Assembly (NCBI RefSeq): GCF_000423665.1 | Contig: NZ_KE384071.1 | Coordinates: forward strand, 434,001 to 498,000 | Direction of reading: 5' to 3' | Length of the DNA: 64,000 bases | Origin: Solirubrobacter soli DSM 22325 | Lineage (GTDB): Bacteria; Actinomycetota; Thermoleophilia; Solirubrobacterales; Solirubrobacteraceae | Shown: in pieces, positions 1 to 8,110 of the stretch | Position numbering within the stretch: position 1 is the first letter of the stretch | How the letters are laid out: each line of letters starts with the position of its first letter | Position numbers and translations under genes: made by a program | Notes under the pieces: generated by a model | The model's input: the letters and a program-made list of their open reading frames with translations, nothing else | Database searches by the model: none | Told to the model about the DNA's origin: nothing

Positions 1-177
1 GCCGCTCAACGCAGCAGCGAACGTCTCGGCGGTCAGGTCGGCGGCGAGCTCCGCGTCGCGGGTGCGGCGCGCGAAGTAGGCGAGCAGCACCGTCACGTGG
101 CGGCGGTAGAAGACCGCGAAGGCCTCGGGCTCCGCGCGCGTGGCGGCGAGCAGGTCGTCGTCGGAGCGTTCGTCCAT
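1..177 (-). CDS. ECF-type RNA polymerase sigma factor, N-terminal part (cut by window edge)
   Basis: The 59 visible codons start at ATG 177 and run off the left edge, so only the beginning of the protein is present. The sequence has the look of sigma-70 region 2 of extracytoplasmic-function sigma factors: 'DDDLLAATRAEPEAFAVFYRR' type N-terminus (acidic start, then the F-x-x-x-Y-R-R-H helix), then 'AYFARRTRDAELAADLTAETF', the region 2 helix ending in the usual DLTAETF. Such proteins direct core RNA polymerase to stress or envelope promoters. Region 4 and any anti-sigma partner lie outside the window, so the regulon cannot be guessed. Confidence 0.8.
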   Translation of the reverse strand, partial: MDERSDDDLLAATRAEPEAFAVFYRRHVTVLLAYFARRTRDAELAADLTAETFAAALSG

Positions 178-214
178 CTGCTCCGTACTTAGGGACCTGG
201 CTCGTTGTTGTGAC

Positions 215-661
215 TCAGCTGAGCTCGAAGCGCAGCGTCGCGGGCTGCGGGCCGGCCTCGGACACGGTCAACTGGCCGTGCGCGTTGCGGTAGGCGCCGG
301 TCCCGCCGGTGATCGCCTGGATGAACGGCGACGTCTCCTCCTGCGCGTCGGTGACGAGGCCGGTGGCGACGATGTCACCGGCCGGGAGGTGCGTGACGTT
401 GTCGCACTGGGCGACGTCCGCGCGGACCCGGACGCAGACGACGTGGCTGGAGCCGATCTTCTGAGCGCCCTTGAAGACGTCCATCGAGATGATCTGCTGG
501 TCGCCGACGCCCGGGCCCGGCGTGCCGAGGTCGATCATCGTCGGCGGGGCGATGACCTTGCCTGTGACCTCGAAGGCCTTGCCGTTCTCGTGGGCGGACG
601 CGCCCGCGGCGGTGAGGGCGAGGGCGACGATCGGGATGGGGAGGAGTCGAGTGATCTTCAT
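215..661 (-). CDS. Secreted allene-oxide-cyclase/dirigent-like barrel protein
   Basis: A 148-residue protein with a clear Sec signal peptide (residues 1-23, basic MKITR start, hydrophobic core, ASA cleavage site). The mature part is a compact beta-rich domain with 'FKGAQKIGSSHVVCVRV', then 'GDIVATGLV' and 'ITGGTGAYRNAHGQLTV'. The last motif (GGTGAY-x-x-A-x-G) is typical of bacterial proteins of the allene oxide cyclase barrel/dirigent superfamily. Two cysteines (in VVCVRV and AQCDN) could form a disulfide. No catalytic role is established for the bacterial members and none is claimed. It is a single gene between the sigma factor and the LAL regulator, all on the same strand with about 26-37 bp gaps. 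Confidence 0.7.
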   Translation of the reverse strand: MKITRLLPIPIVALALTAAGASAHENGKAFEVTGKVIAPPTMIDLGTPGPGVGDQQIISMDVFKGAQKIGSSHVVCVRVRADVAQCDNVTHLPAGDIVATGLVTDAQEETSPFIQAITGGTGAYRNAHGQLTVSEAGPQPATLRFELS

Positions 662-687
662 GGCGCCGGAGGCTCCCCGGCCGGCGC

Positions 688-3519
688 TCAGCCGACCTCA
701 GGGGCGCCCCCGAGACTTTCCCCGAGAGCACGCGGGAGCTGCGAGCGCGAGCTGATGTCGAGCTTGCGGTACGTGCTCGTCAGGTGGACCTCGATCGTCT
801 TCTCGGTCAGGAACAGCGCCTGCGCGATCTCGCGGTTCGTCATCCCGTCGCCCGCCATCCTCGCCACGCGGCTCTCGCTGGCGGTCAGGCGGCTGCGGCT
901 CTCGATCGGGTCGCGTCGCGGCCGCGCCCCGGCGGCGACGAGCTCGTCATGCGCCCGCGCCGCGACCGCCGTCGCGCCGCACTCCGCGGCGACCGCGACG
1001 GCCTCCCGCAACGGCTCCCGCGCGTCGGCGCGCTTGCCGCCGCGGCGCACCGCGGCGCCGAGCTCGAGGAGGGAGAGCGCGAGCTCGAGCCGCGCGGGCG
1101 AGGGCCGCAGCACCGCGACCGACTCCGCGAGGAGCGCCGCGGCGCCCCGCGCCGCCTCGCCGCCCACGGGCGCCGCGCGCCCGCCCTTCGCGGCCGCCAG
1201 GCCCGCGGCGCGCAGCGCCATGCCCAGCGGCCGCGGGTCGCCGAAGCGCCGGGCGCGGGCGACGTCCTCCTCGGCCAGCGCGAGCGCCTCGTCGACGCGG
1301 TCGAGCGTCGTGAGCAGGCGGACGGCGTCGGAGCGCCAGGTCGAGTGGGCGGGTGTGCGGATGCCCCAGGCGGCCTCCAGCTCGCGGCTCGCGAGCAGCT
1401 CCGCCAGCGCCTCCTCGTGGCGACCGGTCGCGGCGCGGACACGGGCGCGGACCTGGCGGGTGCCGACGGAGGCGCGGCCGGACATCGGGTCCTGCTCGAG
1501 GCCGAGGTCGTGCCAGAGGCGCTCGGCGCCCTCGACGTCGTCCTGCACGAGCCGGATCTCGACCAGCGCGAGCGCCGCGGGGCGGATCATGAAGCTCGGG
1601 TGGGCGGCGGCGTTCTCGGCGTCGGCCTCCGCCTCGGCGAGGTTCCCGCGCCGCCACCACGCGCCCGCCCGCAGGTGCGAGCCCTGCACGAAGGAGAGGA
1701 ACGAGCCGTGCTCGCGGGCCCAGTCGATCACGCGCGTGAACCCCTGCGTCGCCTCGACGAGCGCGCCGCTGAACAGGAGCGCGAGCGGCGCGCTGTAGAC
1801 CGCCGGGCTTCCCGGGCCGGGATCGTCGAGCAGGCCGAGCGTGCGTTGGCCGAGCTCGCGCGCCCGCGCCGCGTCGCCCGTCATCGCCTCCCGGTAGGCG
1901 AGGCCGGAGACGAACAGCCGCTCGCCGGGCGTGCGCGGGTCGTCGACCTCGGCGCCGAACCGGAAGCCCGCCTCGCGCGCGAGCGCGGCGGCCTCGCGGT
2001 TCCCCTGCGAGGCGGCGGCCCGCGTCGCCTGCAGCAGCAGCCCGAGCTCCCGCTGCTCGTCGGACAGCGCGTCGATGGCGGCCGAGAGCGCCGCGACCGC
2101 CTCCACCGGCCGGCCGGCGAGCTGCAACGCCGCGCCGAGCTCGGCCGCGACGGCGGGATCGTCGGCCGCCGCCGCGAGGTGCTCGGCGGCCGCGTCGTAC
2201 TGCGCCGACTGCAGCTCGACCGCACCGAGCTCGCGCTTGACCGCGCGCTCGTCCTCGGGCGCCGGCGGCTCGAGCAGCGCACGCCGGAGGTGGCTCAGCG
2301 CGACCTCGGTCGCCCCGCGCCGCCGAGCGCTGGCGGCGGCCTCGCGCAGCACCCGCACGGCCTCCGGATCGCCCGCGGGATCGCCCTCGTGGCGATGGAT
2401 CGCGACCCGCTCCGCGTCCGCTCCCGCAGCGGTGAGCAGCTGCGCCGCCCGCGCATGCCCGCGCGCCCGGTCGCCGGCGGACAGCTCCGCGTACACCGAC
2501 TCGCGCACGAGGGGATGGACGAACGAGAGCCGCCGCCCGCCGCGCTGCTCGGGCCCGCCGGCCGAGGCTGCGGCGGCGCCCGCCGGGGCCGCGTCGTCGC
2601 GCGACGTCACGATCGCGGCGTCCTCCAGCGCGTCGGCGGCGCGGCTCGCCTCGTCGGGCTCGAGCTCGGCGAGCGCGGCTGCCAGGGCGGGTTCGGCGCC
2701 GTCGCCGAGGATCACGACGGCGCGCGCGAGCGCGGTCGCCGCCGGGGGCAGCCGGCGCAGCCGCGCCAGCGCCGAGCGCGACACCGTCCGCGAGGTCTGC
2801 CGCTCGACCAAACCCGCGTTGGCGGCCGTCGGGGCGACCGTGGCCAGCTCGCGGAGGAGCTCGCCGAGGAGGAACGGGTTGCCGCCGGTGACCCGCGCGC
2901 AGGCGGCGGTGAACGCGTCGTCCGGGGGGCCGAGCGTGTCGGCGATCGCGCGGGCGACGGCGTCGACGCTGAGCCCGCGCGGCTCGAGCACCTCGATCGA
3001 CGGGTTGTGGGCGAGGTTGTCGAGCACCGGCTGTCCCTCGCCCGCCTCGGCCGGGCGGGCCGCGGCGATGAGGCTCACGGCGAGACCGTCGAGCCGCTGC
3101 GCGAGGTACGCAAGCCAGCGCAACGACGCCAGATCGGCCCAGTGGATGTCGTCCACCAGCACCAGCAGCGGACGCTCGGCCGCGAGGTTCGCGACGAGCC
3201 AGTAGAGGCCGTGGAGCGCCGAGCCCGCGTCCTGCTCACCGCCGACGCCCTCGAGGACCGGTCGCGCGAGGGCCGCCGCGCCCGCGAACACGCCCTCGTG
3301 CGCCGCCGGTTCAAGCAGCTGGCGCACGACCGCGAACGGGAAGTCGCGTTCGAGCTCGGACCCCCGCGCGCTGAGCACTCCGTGCCCGCCCGCCAGCTCA
3401 CGCGCCGCGGCCAGCAGCCGCGTCTTGCCGATCCCCGGCGGCCCTTCGATCAGCAGCCCCGCCCCGCCGTCCGCCAGCACGCGCCGGATGGCCGAGATCT
3501 CCGCGTCGCGCTCCTGCAC
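688..3519 (-). CDS. LAL-type (large ATP-binding LuxR family) transcriptional regulator
   Basis: A 943-residue regulator with the three-part LAL layout. An N-terminal AAA-type ATPase carries Walker A GPPGIGKT (residues 26-33) and Walker B LLVLVDD (118-124, followed by IHWAD). A long Ala/Arg-rich helical-repeat middle (TPR-like) spans roughly 400-870. A C-terminal LuxR/GerE helix-turn-helix (about 878-935) contains 'LTASESRVARMAGDGMTN', 'REIAQAL' and 'TEKTIEVHL'. Length matches the family (about 900). Start chosen is GTG at 3519. LAL proteins are usually activators whose DNA binding depends on ATP state and an inducer; the inducer here is unknown. The diverging neighbour is a VOC protein 75 bp away, a possible target. 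Confidence 0.9.
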   Translation of the reverse strand: MQERDAEISAIRRVLADGGAGLLIEGPPGIGKTRLLAAARELAGGHGVLSARGSELERDFPFAVVRQLLEPAAHEGVFAGAAALARPVLEGVGGEQDAGSALHGLYWLVANLAAERPLLVLVDDIHWADLASLRWLAYLAQRLDGLAVSLIAAARPAEAGEGQPVLDNLAHNPSIEVLEPRGLSVDAVARAIADTLGPPDDAFTAACARVTGGNPFLLGELLRELATVAPTAANAGLVERQTSRTVSRSALARLRRLPPAATALARAVVILGDGAEPALAAALAELEPDEASRAADALEDAAIVTSRDDAAPAGAAAASAGGPEQRGGRRLSFVHPLVRESVYAELSAGDRARGHARAAQLLTAAGADAERVAIHRHEGDPAGDPEAVRVLREAAASARRRGATEVALSHLRRALLEPPAPEDERAVKRELGAVELQSAQYDAAAEHLAAAADDPAVAAELGAALQLAGRPVEAVAALSAAIDALSDEQRELGLLLQATRAAASQGNREAAALAREAGFRFGAEVDDPRTPGERLFVSGLAYREAMTGDAARARELGQRTLGLLDDPGPGSPAVYSAPLALLFSGALVEATQGFTRVIDWAREHGSFLSFVQGSHLRAGAWWRRGNLAEAEADAENAAAHPSFMIRPAALALVEIRLVQDDVEGAERLWHDLGLEQDPMSGRASVGTRQVRARVRAATGRHEEALAELLASRELEAAWGIRTPAHSTWRSDAVRLLTTLDRVDEALALAEEDVARARRFGDPRPLGMALRAAGLAAAKGGRAAPVGGEAARGAAALLAESVAVLRPSPARLELALSLLELGAAVRRGGKRADAREPLREAVAVAAECGATAVAARAHDELVAAGARPRRDPIESRSRLTASESRVARMAGDGMTNREIAQALFLTEKTIEVHLTSTYRKLDISSRSQLPRALGESLGGAPEVG

Positions 3520-3594
3520 GGCCGAACTCTATGGGGATGCGGTTCGGGGGTGTCCCCAATGTCGCGCGGAGCGGGAAGCGGGATCGTCGACGGC

Positions 3595-4071
3595 ATGAAC
3601 TCGACGATCGATCCCGGCGCCCAGATCGGCCACGTCCACCTCAAGGTGGCCGACCTCGACCGCGCGCTCGCCTTCTACCGCGATGTCCTCGGCTTCACGG
3701 TCACCGGCCGCATCGGCGACCAGCTCGCGTTCCTCGCTGCAGGCGGTTATCACCACCACATCGGGCTGAACACGCTCGAGAGCGCGCACGGCACCCCGCC
3801 CGCGCCGGCCCACACCGGGCTCTATCACGCCGCGATCCGGTACCCCAGCCGCGCGGCGCTGGCGAAGGCGCTCGCGCAGATCCGGGCGAGCGACTACCCC
3901 GTCAGCCACGGCTCCGACCACGGCGCGTCGGAGTCGATCTACCTCACCGATCCTGACGGCAACGGCCTCGAGCTCTACTGGGACCGCCCGTTCGACGAGT
4001 GGCCGCGCACGCCCGACGGCGAGCTCGCGCTCGTCAACCTGCCGCTCGACCTGGACGCGTTCAGCCGATGA
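3595..4071 (+). CDS. VOC-superfamily protein (catechol-2,3-dioxygenase-like)
   Basis: A 158-residue protein made of paired beta-alpha-beta-beta-beta modules of the vicinal oxygen chelate fold. It opens with 'IGHVHLKVADLDRALAFYRDVLGF', broken here as GHVHLKVADL and ALAFYRDVLGF, a hallmark of the superfamily. Likely metal ligands are His in GHVHL, His in YHHHIGLN and Glu in NGLELYWDR, the pattern of extradiol dioxygenase-like and glyoxalase-like members (CatE/YwbC-like). Length fits a single-chain, two-module enzyme. The substrate cannot be read from sequence. Start ATG 3595 is the first that gives the conserved N-terminus; upstream in-frame sequence is antisense to the LAL gene. Its last 11 bp overlap the convergent pth gene. 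Confidence 0.8.
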   Translation: MNSTIDPGAQIGHVHLKVADLDRALAFYRDVLGFTVTGRIGDQLAFLAAGGYHHHIGLNTLESAHGTPPAPAHTGLYHAAIRYPSRAALAKALAQIRASDYPVSHGSDHGASESIYLTDPDGNGLELYWDRPFDEWPRTPDGELALVNLPLDLDAFSR

Positions 4072-4621
4072 TGCGCTCGGCCTCGTCGGCCGCGCGCGAC
4101 ACCAGGTCGGCGACCTCAGCCGTCGACTGGCGCCAGCGCCCGAGCACGTAGGCGGCGACGATGTCCGGGTCGGTCGAGTCCGGCCGCCCGACGCCGATCC
4201 GCACGCGGTGGAAGTCCGCCGACCCCAGCTCGCGCTTCAAGGACTTCAGCCCGTTGTGGCCCGCCAGCCCGCCGCCCAGGCGGGAGCGGATGTCCCCGAA
4301 CGGCAGATCGATCTCGTCGTGCAACACCACCACACGGTCGAGATCGAGCTTGAATGACCCTCGGGCGGGGCCGGCCGAACGCCCCGCCTCGTTCATGTAG
4401 GTCTGCGGCTTGAGCACCGCGACGCGGGGGCCGCCGGAACGCGTACGTCCTTCCGAAAGCTCACCCGCGAACTTCTTCTTCGGCTTGGGGAGATCCCAGC
4501 GCCGGGCCAACTCCTCCGCGACCTTGAAGCCGACGTTGTGCGGCGTCTCGACGTAGCCGGGCCCGGGGTTGCCGAGCCCGACGATCAGCCAGTCGACCGG
4601 TGTGGAGGAGAAGACCTTCAG
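4061..4621 (-). CDS. pth: Peptidyl-tRNA hydrolase, probable CTG start
   Basis: Pth recycles tRNA by cleaving peptidyl-tRNAs that drop off ribosomes. The reading frame from 4621 gives 186 residues, the normal family length. It contains LIVGLGNPGPGY (residues 12-23, with the catalytic-site Asn18), the catalytic His28 in ETPHNVGF, 'LKPQTYMNEAG', the Asp of VVLHDEIDLPFG, and GGGLAGHNGLKS. No ATG, GTG or TTG lies upstream of the essential Asn and His; the first ordinary start (TTG at 4510) would delete both. The CTG at 4621-4619 overlaps the rplY stop as CTGA, exactly like the ATGA/GTGA couplings elsewhere in this window. The usual Arg before the catalytic His is Pro here. Translation is probably coupled to rplY. 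Confidence 0.9.
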   Translation of the reverse strand: MKVFSSTPVDWLIVGLGNPGPGYVETPHNVGFKVAEELARRWDLPKPKKKFAGELSEGRTRSGGPRVAVLKPQTYMNEAGRSAGPARGSFKLDLDRVVVLHDEIDLPFGDIRSRLGGGLAGHNGLKSLKRELGSADFHRVRIGVGRPDSTDPDIVAAYVLGRWRQSTAEVADLVSRAADEAERIIG

Positions 4622-5301
4622 GACTCGTCGCCCGAGGCGTCGCCCTCGGCGGGCGCCTCGGCGTCGCCCTCGGCCTCAGCCTCGGCGTCGCCCTCACCCA
4701 CGAGCTGCGTCTCGGTCTCGATCTCATCCTCGACCGGCTCGACGGTCGGCGGGGTGATCGTCGCGATGACGGTCTCGTCAGGGTCGTCGAGCAGCGTGAT
4801 GCCCGCCGGGGCGGTGACCGCGGAGAGCGTGAGCGTCTCGTTGATCTCCATCGCGGAGACGTCGTGCGTGATCGAGTCCGGGATGTCACCCGGCAGCGCC
4901 TCGATGTTGACCTCGCGCGTCTCCTGGGAGAGCACGCCGCCCTGGACGACGCCAGGCGCCTCGTCGGCGCCGAGCAGCTCGAGGACGACGGTCGTCTGGA
5001 TCGTCTCGTTCATGTTCACGCGGAGGAAGTCCACGTGCATGATGTCCCCGCGCACCGGATGGCGCTGGAGGTCCTTGACGAGCACAGGAGCGCTCTTGCC
5101 ACCGTCGACGGAGATGTCGAGGATCGCTCCCGAGTGGGCGAGCGTGTTGCGGAGGATCCGCGCGTCAACGGAGAAGTGAGACGGCTCACCGTCACCGCCG
5201 TAGATGACGCCGGGCACCTCGCCCGAGCGGCGGAGCCGCCGGGCGGTACGCGAGCCCTCGGGGTCGCGGGCGTTGAGGGAAAGCTTCGTGGAGTCGGCCA
5301 T
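4618..5301 (-). CDS. rplY: 50S ribosomal protein L25/general stress protein Ctc (bL25)
   Basis: A 227-residue bL25 of the long Ctc type that binds 5S rRNA in the large subunit. The N-terminal 5S-binding domain begins 'STKLSLNARDPEGSRTARRLRRSG' (seen as KLSLNARD and ARRLRRSGEVPGVIYGG), followed by HPVRGDIMHVDFLRV. The C-terminal TL5-type beta domain includes GGVLSQETREV and 'EALPGDIPDSI'. The last 45 residues are an acidic Glu/Asp/Ala tail (GEGDAEAEAEGDAEAPAEG), common in actinobacterial L25. Start ATG 5301 (MADSTKL) is chosen over ATGs at 5325 and 5355 because the family begins there. It is the first gene of the rplY-pth pair. Confidence 0.95.
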   Translation of the reverse strand: MADSTKLSLNARDPEGSRTARRLRRSGEVPGVIYGGDGEPSHFSVDARILRNTLAHSGAILDISVDGGKSAPVLVKDLQRHPVRGDIMHVDFLRVNMNETIQTTVVLELLGADEAPGVVQGGVLSQETREVNIEALPGDIPDSITHDVSAMEINETLTLSAVTAPAGITLLDDPDETVIATITPPTVEPVEDEIETETQLVGEGDAEAEAEGDAEAPAEGDASGDES

Positions 5302-5406
5302 GATCTGAGTTGTCACCGCGGGCATGGGTAGTCGGCGCGATGAGCGGCCGAGCATGGTAGCGAACCTGGGTTATGGACAGCGGGCCGAGTGGGTAATCAT
5401 TGAGCA

Positions 5407-5742
5407 ATGTCCCCCGACGCGGAGCTGCTTGTGATCTTCGGCGTTCTCCACCTCGTGGCCCTCGTGCTGGGCGGCGCGCTCTTCTTGATGTTCCTTCGGT
5501 CCGACGGCGCGTCTTCTTGGTCCGGCGACGACGAGGACGACTCCGGCGGCGGCGGCAACGACCGCATCTCGGACAAGCCCAAGACCTCGCCCTCAGGCGG
5601 CATCCCGCTCCCGTTCGCCGTCCAGTCGGACAAGCGCATGCGCACGGGTCACGACAAGCTCGCGGACCCCGGCCGCCGCCGGGTCCGGACGCGCAAGCCC
5701 GTGGAGCCCGCGCGCCCGAGCCGTCGCCGCGTGACTAGGTAG
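5407..5742 (+). CDS. Small membrane protein with basic tail, function unknown
   Basis: A 111-residue protein I do not recognise as a named family. It has one transmembrane segment near the N-terminus (about residues 6-30, LLVIFGVLHLVALVLGGALFL). A Ser/Gly/Asp-rich linker (WSGDDEDDSGGGG) follows, then a strongly basic C-terminal third ending in RPSRRRVTR. That arrangement suggests a protein anchored in the membrane with a cytoplasmic basic tail able to touch nucleic acid or acidic lipid, but this is only inference. It diverges from rplY (105 bp away) and its stop overlaps the convergent GH2 gene by 8 bp. Confidence 0.65.
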   Translation: MSPDAELLVIFGVLHLVALVLGGALFLMFLRSDGASSWSGDDEDDSGGGGNDRISDKPKTSPSGGIPLPFAVQSDKRMRTGHDKLADPGRRRVRTRKPVEPARPSRRRVTR

Positions 5743-7609
5743 CCGGGACGAACTGCTGCGTCGACTTGTACCAGCGCTGGACCTCGGCCCAGGCCGGCTT
5801 GCGTACGCCGTCGTACGTGATCAGGCCCTTCTGGTGGATCGGGTTCGTCGGCCGCGGGTTGCCGCCGTCCCAGCCCGGTCGCACCCAGAACTCGTTCAGC
5901 GCCCAGTAGATCGCCCCGCTGAGCCACGGCTTGGAGCCGATCACGCCCAGCTGGTAGTTGATCCACTCGTTCTGGAAGGCCCAGGTGCCCTTCTCCTCGG
6001 CCGGGCCGTCGCGGTTGGCCTCCGCGCCGAACTCGGTGATCATCAGCGCCTGGTTGGGGTAGCAGGCGCGGGCCGCGTCGAGGTAGCCGGAGAGCTTGGT
6101 GCGGTCGAAGATCTGGCCGCTCGGCCCCGGGTACCAGCCGAAGTAGTCGTTGAGCCCGAGCACGTCGAGTGACTTGTACTCGGCCGCCTGGCAGAGCGAG
6201 CTCGGGTACGCCGCGACCGCGAGGCCCACGGGCCGCGTCGGGTCCATCTGCTTGGCGAACTTGACCGCGGCGTTGATGTAGGCGACCTGCACCGGTCCCG
6301 GCTGGGACGAGAGCTCGTTGCCGACCGACCAGAGCATCACCGACGGGTGGTTCTCGTTGGCGTTGATGTTCTTCGAGAGCTCCTCGACCGCCAGCCGCCG
6401 CACCGTGGGCTCCTTCAAGACCTCCGTCTTGACGCTGTAGACCGGGATCTCCGACCAGATCAACAGGCCCAGCCGGTCCGCGAGCTCGTGCGTGTACGGG
6501 TGCAGCGGGTAGTGGGTGCGCAGGACGGTCGCGCCGAGCTCCTTGGCGTCGTTGACCAGCTGCTCGCGTCGCGCGTTGTCGATCGCGAAGCCCTGCGCCT
6601 TGGAGTCCTCGTGCAGCCCGACGCCGCGGACGTTCAGGTACTGCCCGTTGAGTATCAGCCGCCCGTTGACCACCTTGATCGACCGGATCCCGCTGTGCAG
6701 CGAGTAGCCGGCGACCTTCTTGCCGTCCACGCGCACCGTGAAGGCCACGTCGTACAGGTACGGGTCCGACGGCGACCACAGGTGCGGCTTGTCGATCCGG
6801 ACGCTGTCCGAGAACTCGACGATCGAATCGCGCCCGACGGTCTTGGTCCCCAGATTGAACTTGCGGTCGCCGAACTTGCCCGTGATCTGGGCCCGCTGCC
6901 CGTCACGCGCGTAGTTCTTGAGGTTGATCTTCGCGTCGATCCGCGCCGGGCAGGTCGCGCAGTCGATGAGCGGGCGCACGAGGACCTTCTGGAAGTCGAG
7001 CTTGTCGACCTTGCGCAGGTAGACCTCGCGCTGGATGCCGGAGTAGTTCCACCAGCCACCGGTCGGGACGCCGTCCGTGTTGAGGCCGGAGGGCGGGAAG
7101 TCGGTGATCTTGCGGCGCGAGTCCACACGCACGACGAGCCGGTTCGTGCCCGTGCGCTTGAGCGCCTTGGCGACCATCTCGAACGGGATGTACGCGCCGG
7201 TGTTCTCGCCCAGCGGCGTGCCGTTCAGCCACACCTTCGCGCGGTAGTTGACCGACTCGAAGCGGAACACCCACGCCAGGTCGGTGTCCGCGCTCGGCAG
7301 CACGAAGTCCTTGCGATACCAGCCGATCCCACCCGCCATCGACTCGTTCGACGGGTCGCCGAGGTTCCACACGTTCGGCACCGTCGTCTTGATCCAGCCG
7401 CTCGTCGACGTCTGGCGCATGAAGCGGTTCTTGACGCCCTGGTCCTCGTTGTCCAGCCGGAACAACCACTGCCCGTCGAGCAGGTAGCGGCCCTCCGGAC
7501 CGTCCTTGTAGAGGGCTTTCTCGGTGGGTTTATCGGCGGCGTGCGCGGCCTGGGGAACGACCAGGAGCAGCACGAATACAGGCAGGAGGAATCGAAGGCG
7601 CGACCGCAT
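5735..7609 (-). CDS. Secreted glycoside hydrolase family 2 protein (beta-glucuronidase/beta-galactosidase type)
   Basis: A 624-residue GH2 enzyme that would release beta-linked sugars by a retaining mechanism. A signal peptide (1-24, MRSRLRF start, AAHA end) predicts export. Next come the sugar-binding jelly roll (about 40-190; YRKDFVLP, KVWLNG), an Ig-like domain (about 200-300) and a TIM barrel. The acid/base is Glu432 in WSVGNELSS and the nucleophile is Glu526 in MITEFGAEAN. Length is typical of beta-glucuronidases rather than 1000-residue LacZ. Start ATG 7609 was preferred to ATG 7627 because it gives a cleaner signal peptide. Substrate is not decided by sequence. It sits alone, not next to a sugar transporter. 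Confidence 0.88.
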   Translation of the reverse strand: MRSRLRFLLPVFVLLLVVPQAAHAADKPTEKALYKDGPEGRYLLDGQWLFRLDNEDQGVKNRFMRQTSTSGWIKTTVPNVWNLGDPSNESMAGGIGWYRKDFVLPSADTDLAWVFRFESVNYRAKVWLNGTPLGENTGAYIPFEMVAKALKRTGTNRLVVRVDSRRKITDFPPSGLNTDGVPTGGWWNYSGIQREVYLRKVDKLDFQKVLVRPLIDCATCPARIDAKINLKNYARDGQRAQITGKFGDRKFNLGTKTVGRDSIVEFSDSVRIDKPHLWSPSDPYLYDVAFTVRVDGKKVAGYSLHSGIRSIKVVNGRLILNGQYLNVRGVGLHEDSKAQGFAIDNARREQLVNDAKELGATVLRTHYPLHPYTHELADRLGLLIWSEIPVYSVKTEVLKEPTVRRLAVEELSKNINANENHPSVMLWSVGNELSSQPGPVQVAYINAAVKFAKQMDPTRPVGLAVAAYPSSLCQAAEYKSLDVLGLNDYFGWYPGPSGQIFDRTKLSGYLDAARACYPNQALMITEFGAEANRDGPAEEKGTWAFQNEWINYQLGVIGSKPWLSGAIYWALNEFWVRPGWDGGNPRPTNPIHQKGLITYDGVRKPAWAEVQRWYKSTQQFVPAT

Positions 7610-7648
7610 CACGGGCAATCTCAACACGGGCGGCGGCGGATAGTTCCG

Positions 7649-8098
7649 CTACGGGCAGGACGATTCACGGCCGATGGGGGCGGAGATCGAGAGCAGTTCG
7701 ACGGTGGCGCCCGAGAGCGGGCCGTCGCGGCGCACACGCACGCACTGGACGACCGGCAGTCCGTCGCGTCCCGCGCGCCAGGCGACGCGGCCGGTGCCGA
7801 CAGCGTTGGTCAGCGGGAGTTGGACGCTCGGGCGGTACTGGAGGATCTCGACGTCGCCGGGACGCTTGAGCTTGCTCACGAACGCGTCGGTGGCGGCGGC
7901 GCACGCGGGCTCCTTCGCACACGCCGGCGTGTCATGCAGGACCGCCTTGGCGTCCCCGCGCGCCTGGGCCTGGGTGATCTCGAGCACCTTCGAGCGCTCG
8001 GTCCCCGTGGCGGTCAGCGATCGCGCGAGCATCGCCGAGATGCCGAGGAAGAAGAACAGCCCGAAGCCGATGACGATGTAGAGCTGCGACCGCTTCAC
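7649..8098 (-). CDS. Membrane-anchored or secreted protein of unknown function
   Basis: A 149-residue protein with a basic start and a single hydrophobic segment (residues 6-27, YIVIGFGLFFFLGISAMLA), which can be an uncleaved anchor. The outside part has four to five cysteines, including CAKEPACAAA and a final Cys-Pro, suggesting disulfides. A beta-rich second half (VEILQYRPSVQLPL, GRVAWRAG, LPVVQCVRVRRDG) follows. I do not recognise a named domain. It lies 39 bp downstream of the GH2 start region on the same strand and 12 bp after the next upstream gene (8111-8812), so these may be co-transcribed. Confidence 0.6.
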   Translation of the reverse strand: MKRSQLYIVIGFGLFFFLGISAMLARSLTATGTERSKVLEITQAQARGDAKAVLHDTPACAKEPACAAATDAFVSKLKRPGDVEILQYRPSVQLPLTNAVGTGRVAWRAGRDGLPVVQCVRVRRDGPLSGATVELLSISAPIGRESSCP

Positions 8099-8110
8099 GC
8101 GGCCGCAACG

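Noticed and set aside
784..4071. A 1095-residue plus-strand open frame running through the LAL gene into the VOC protein
   Set aside because: The first 935 residues are Arg/Ala/Gly-rich with no domain and lie antisense to a clear LAL regulator; only the last 158 codons are a real gene.
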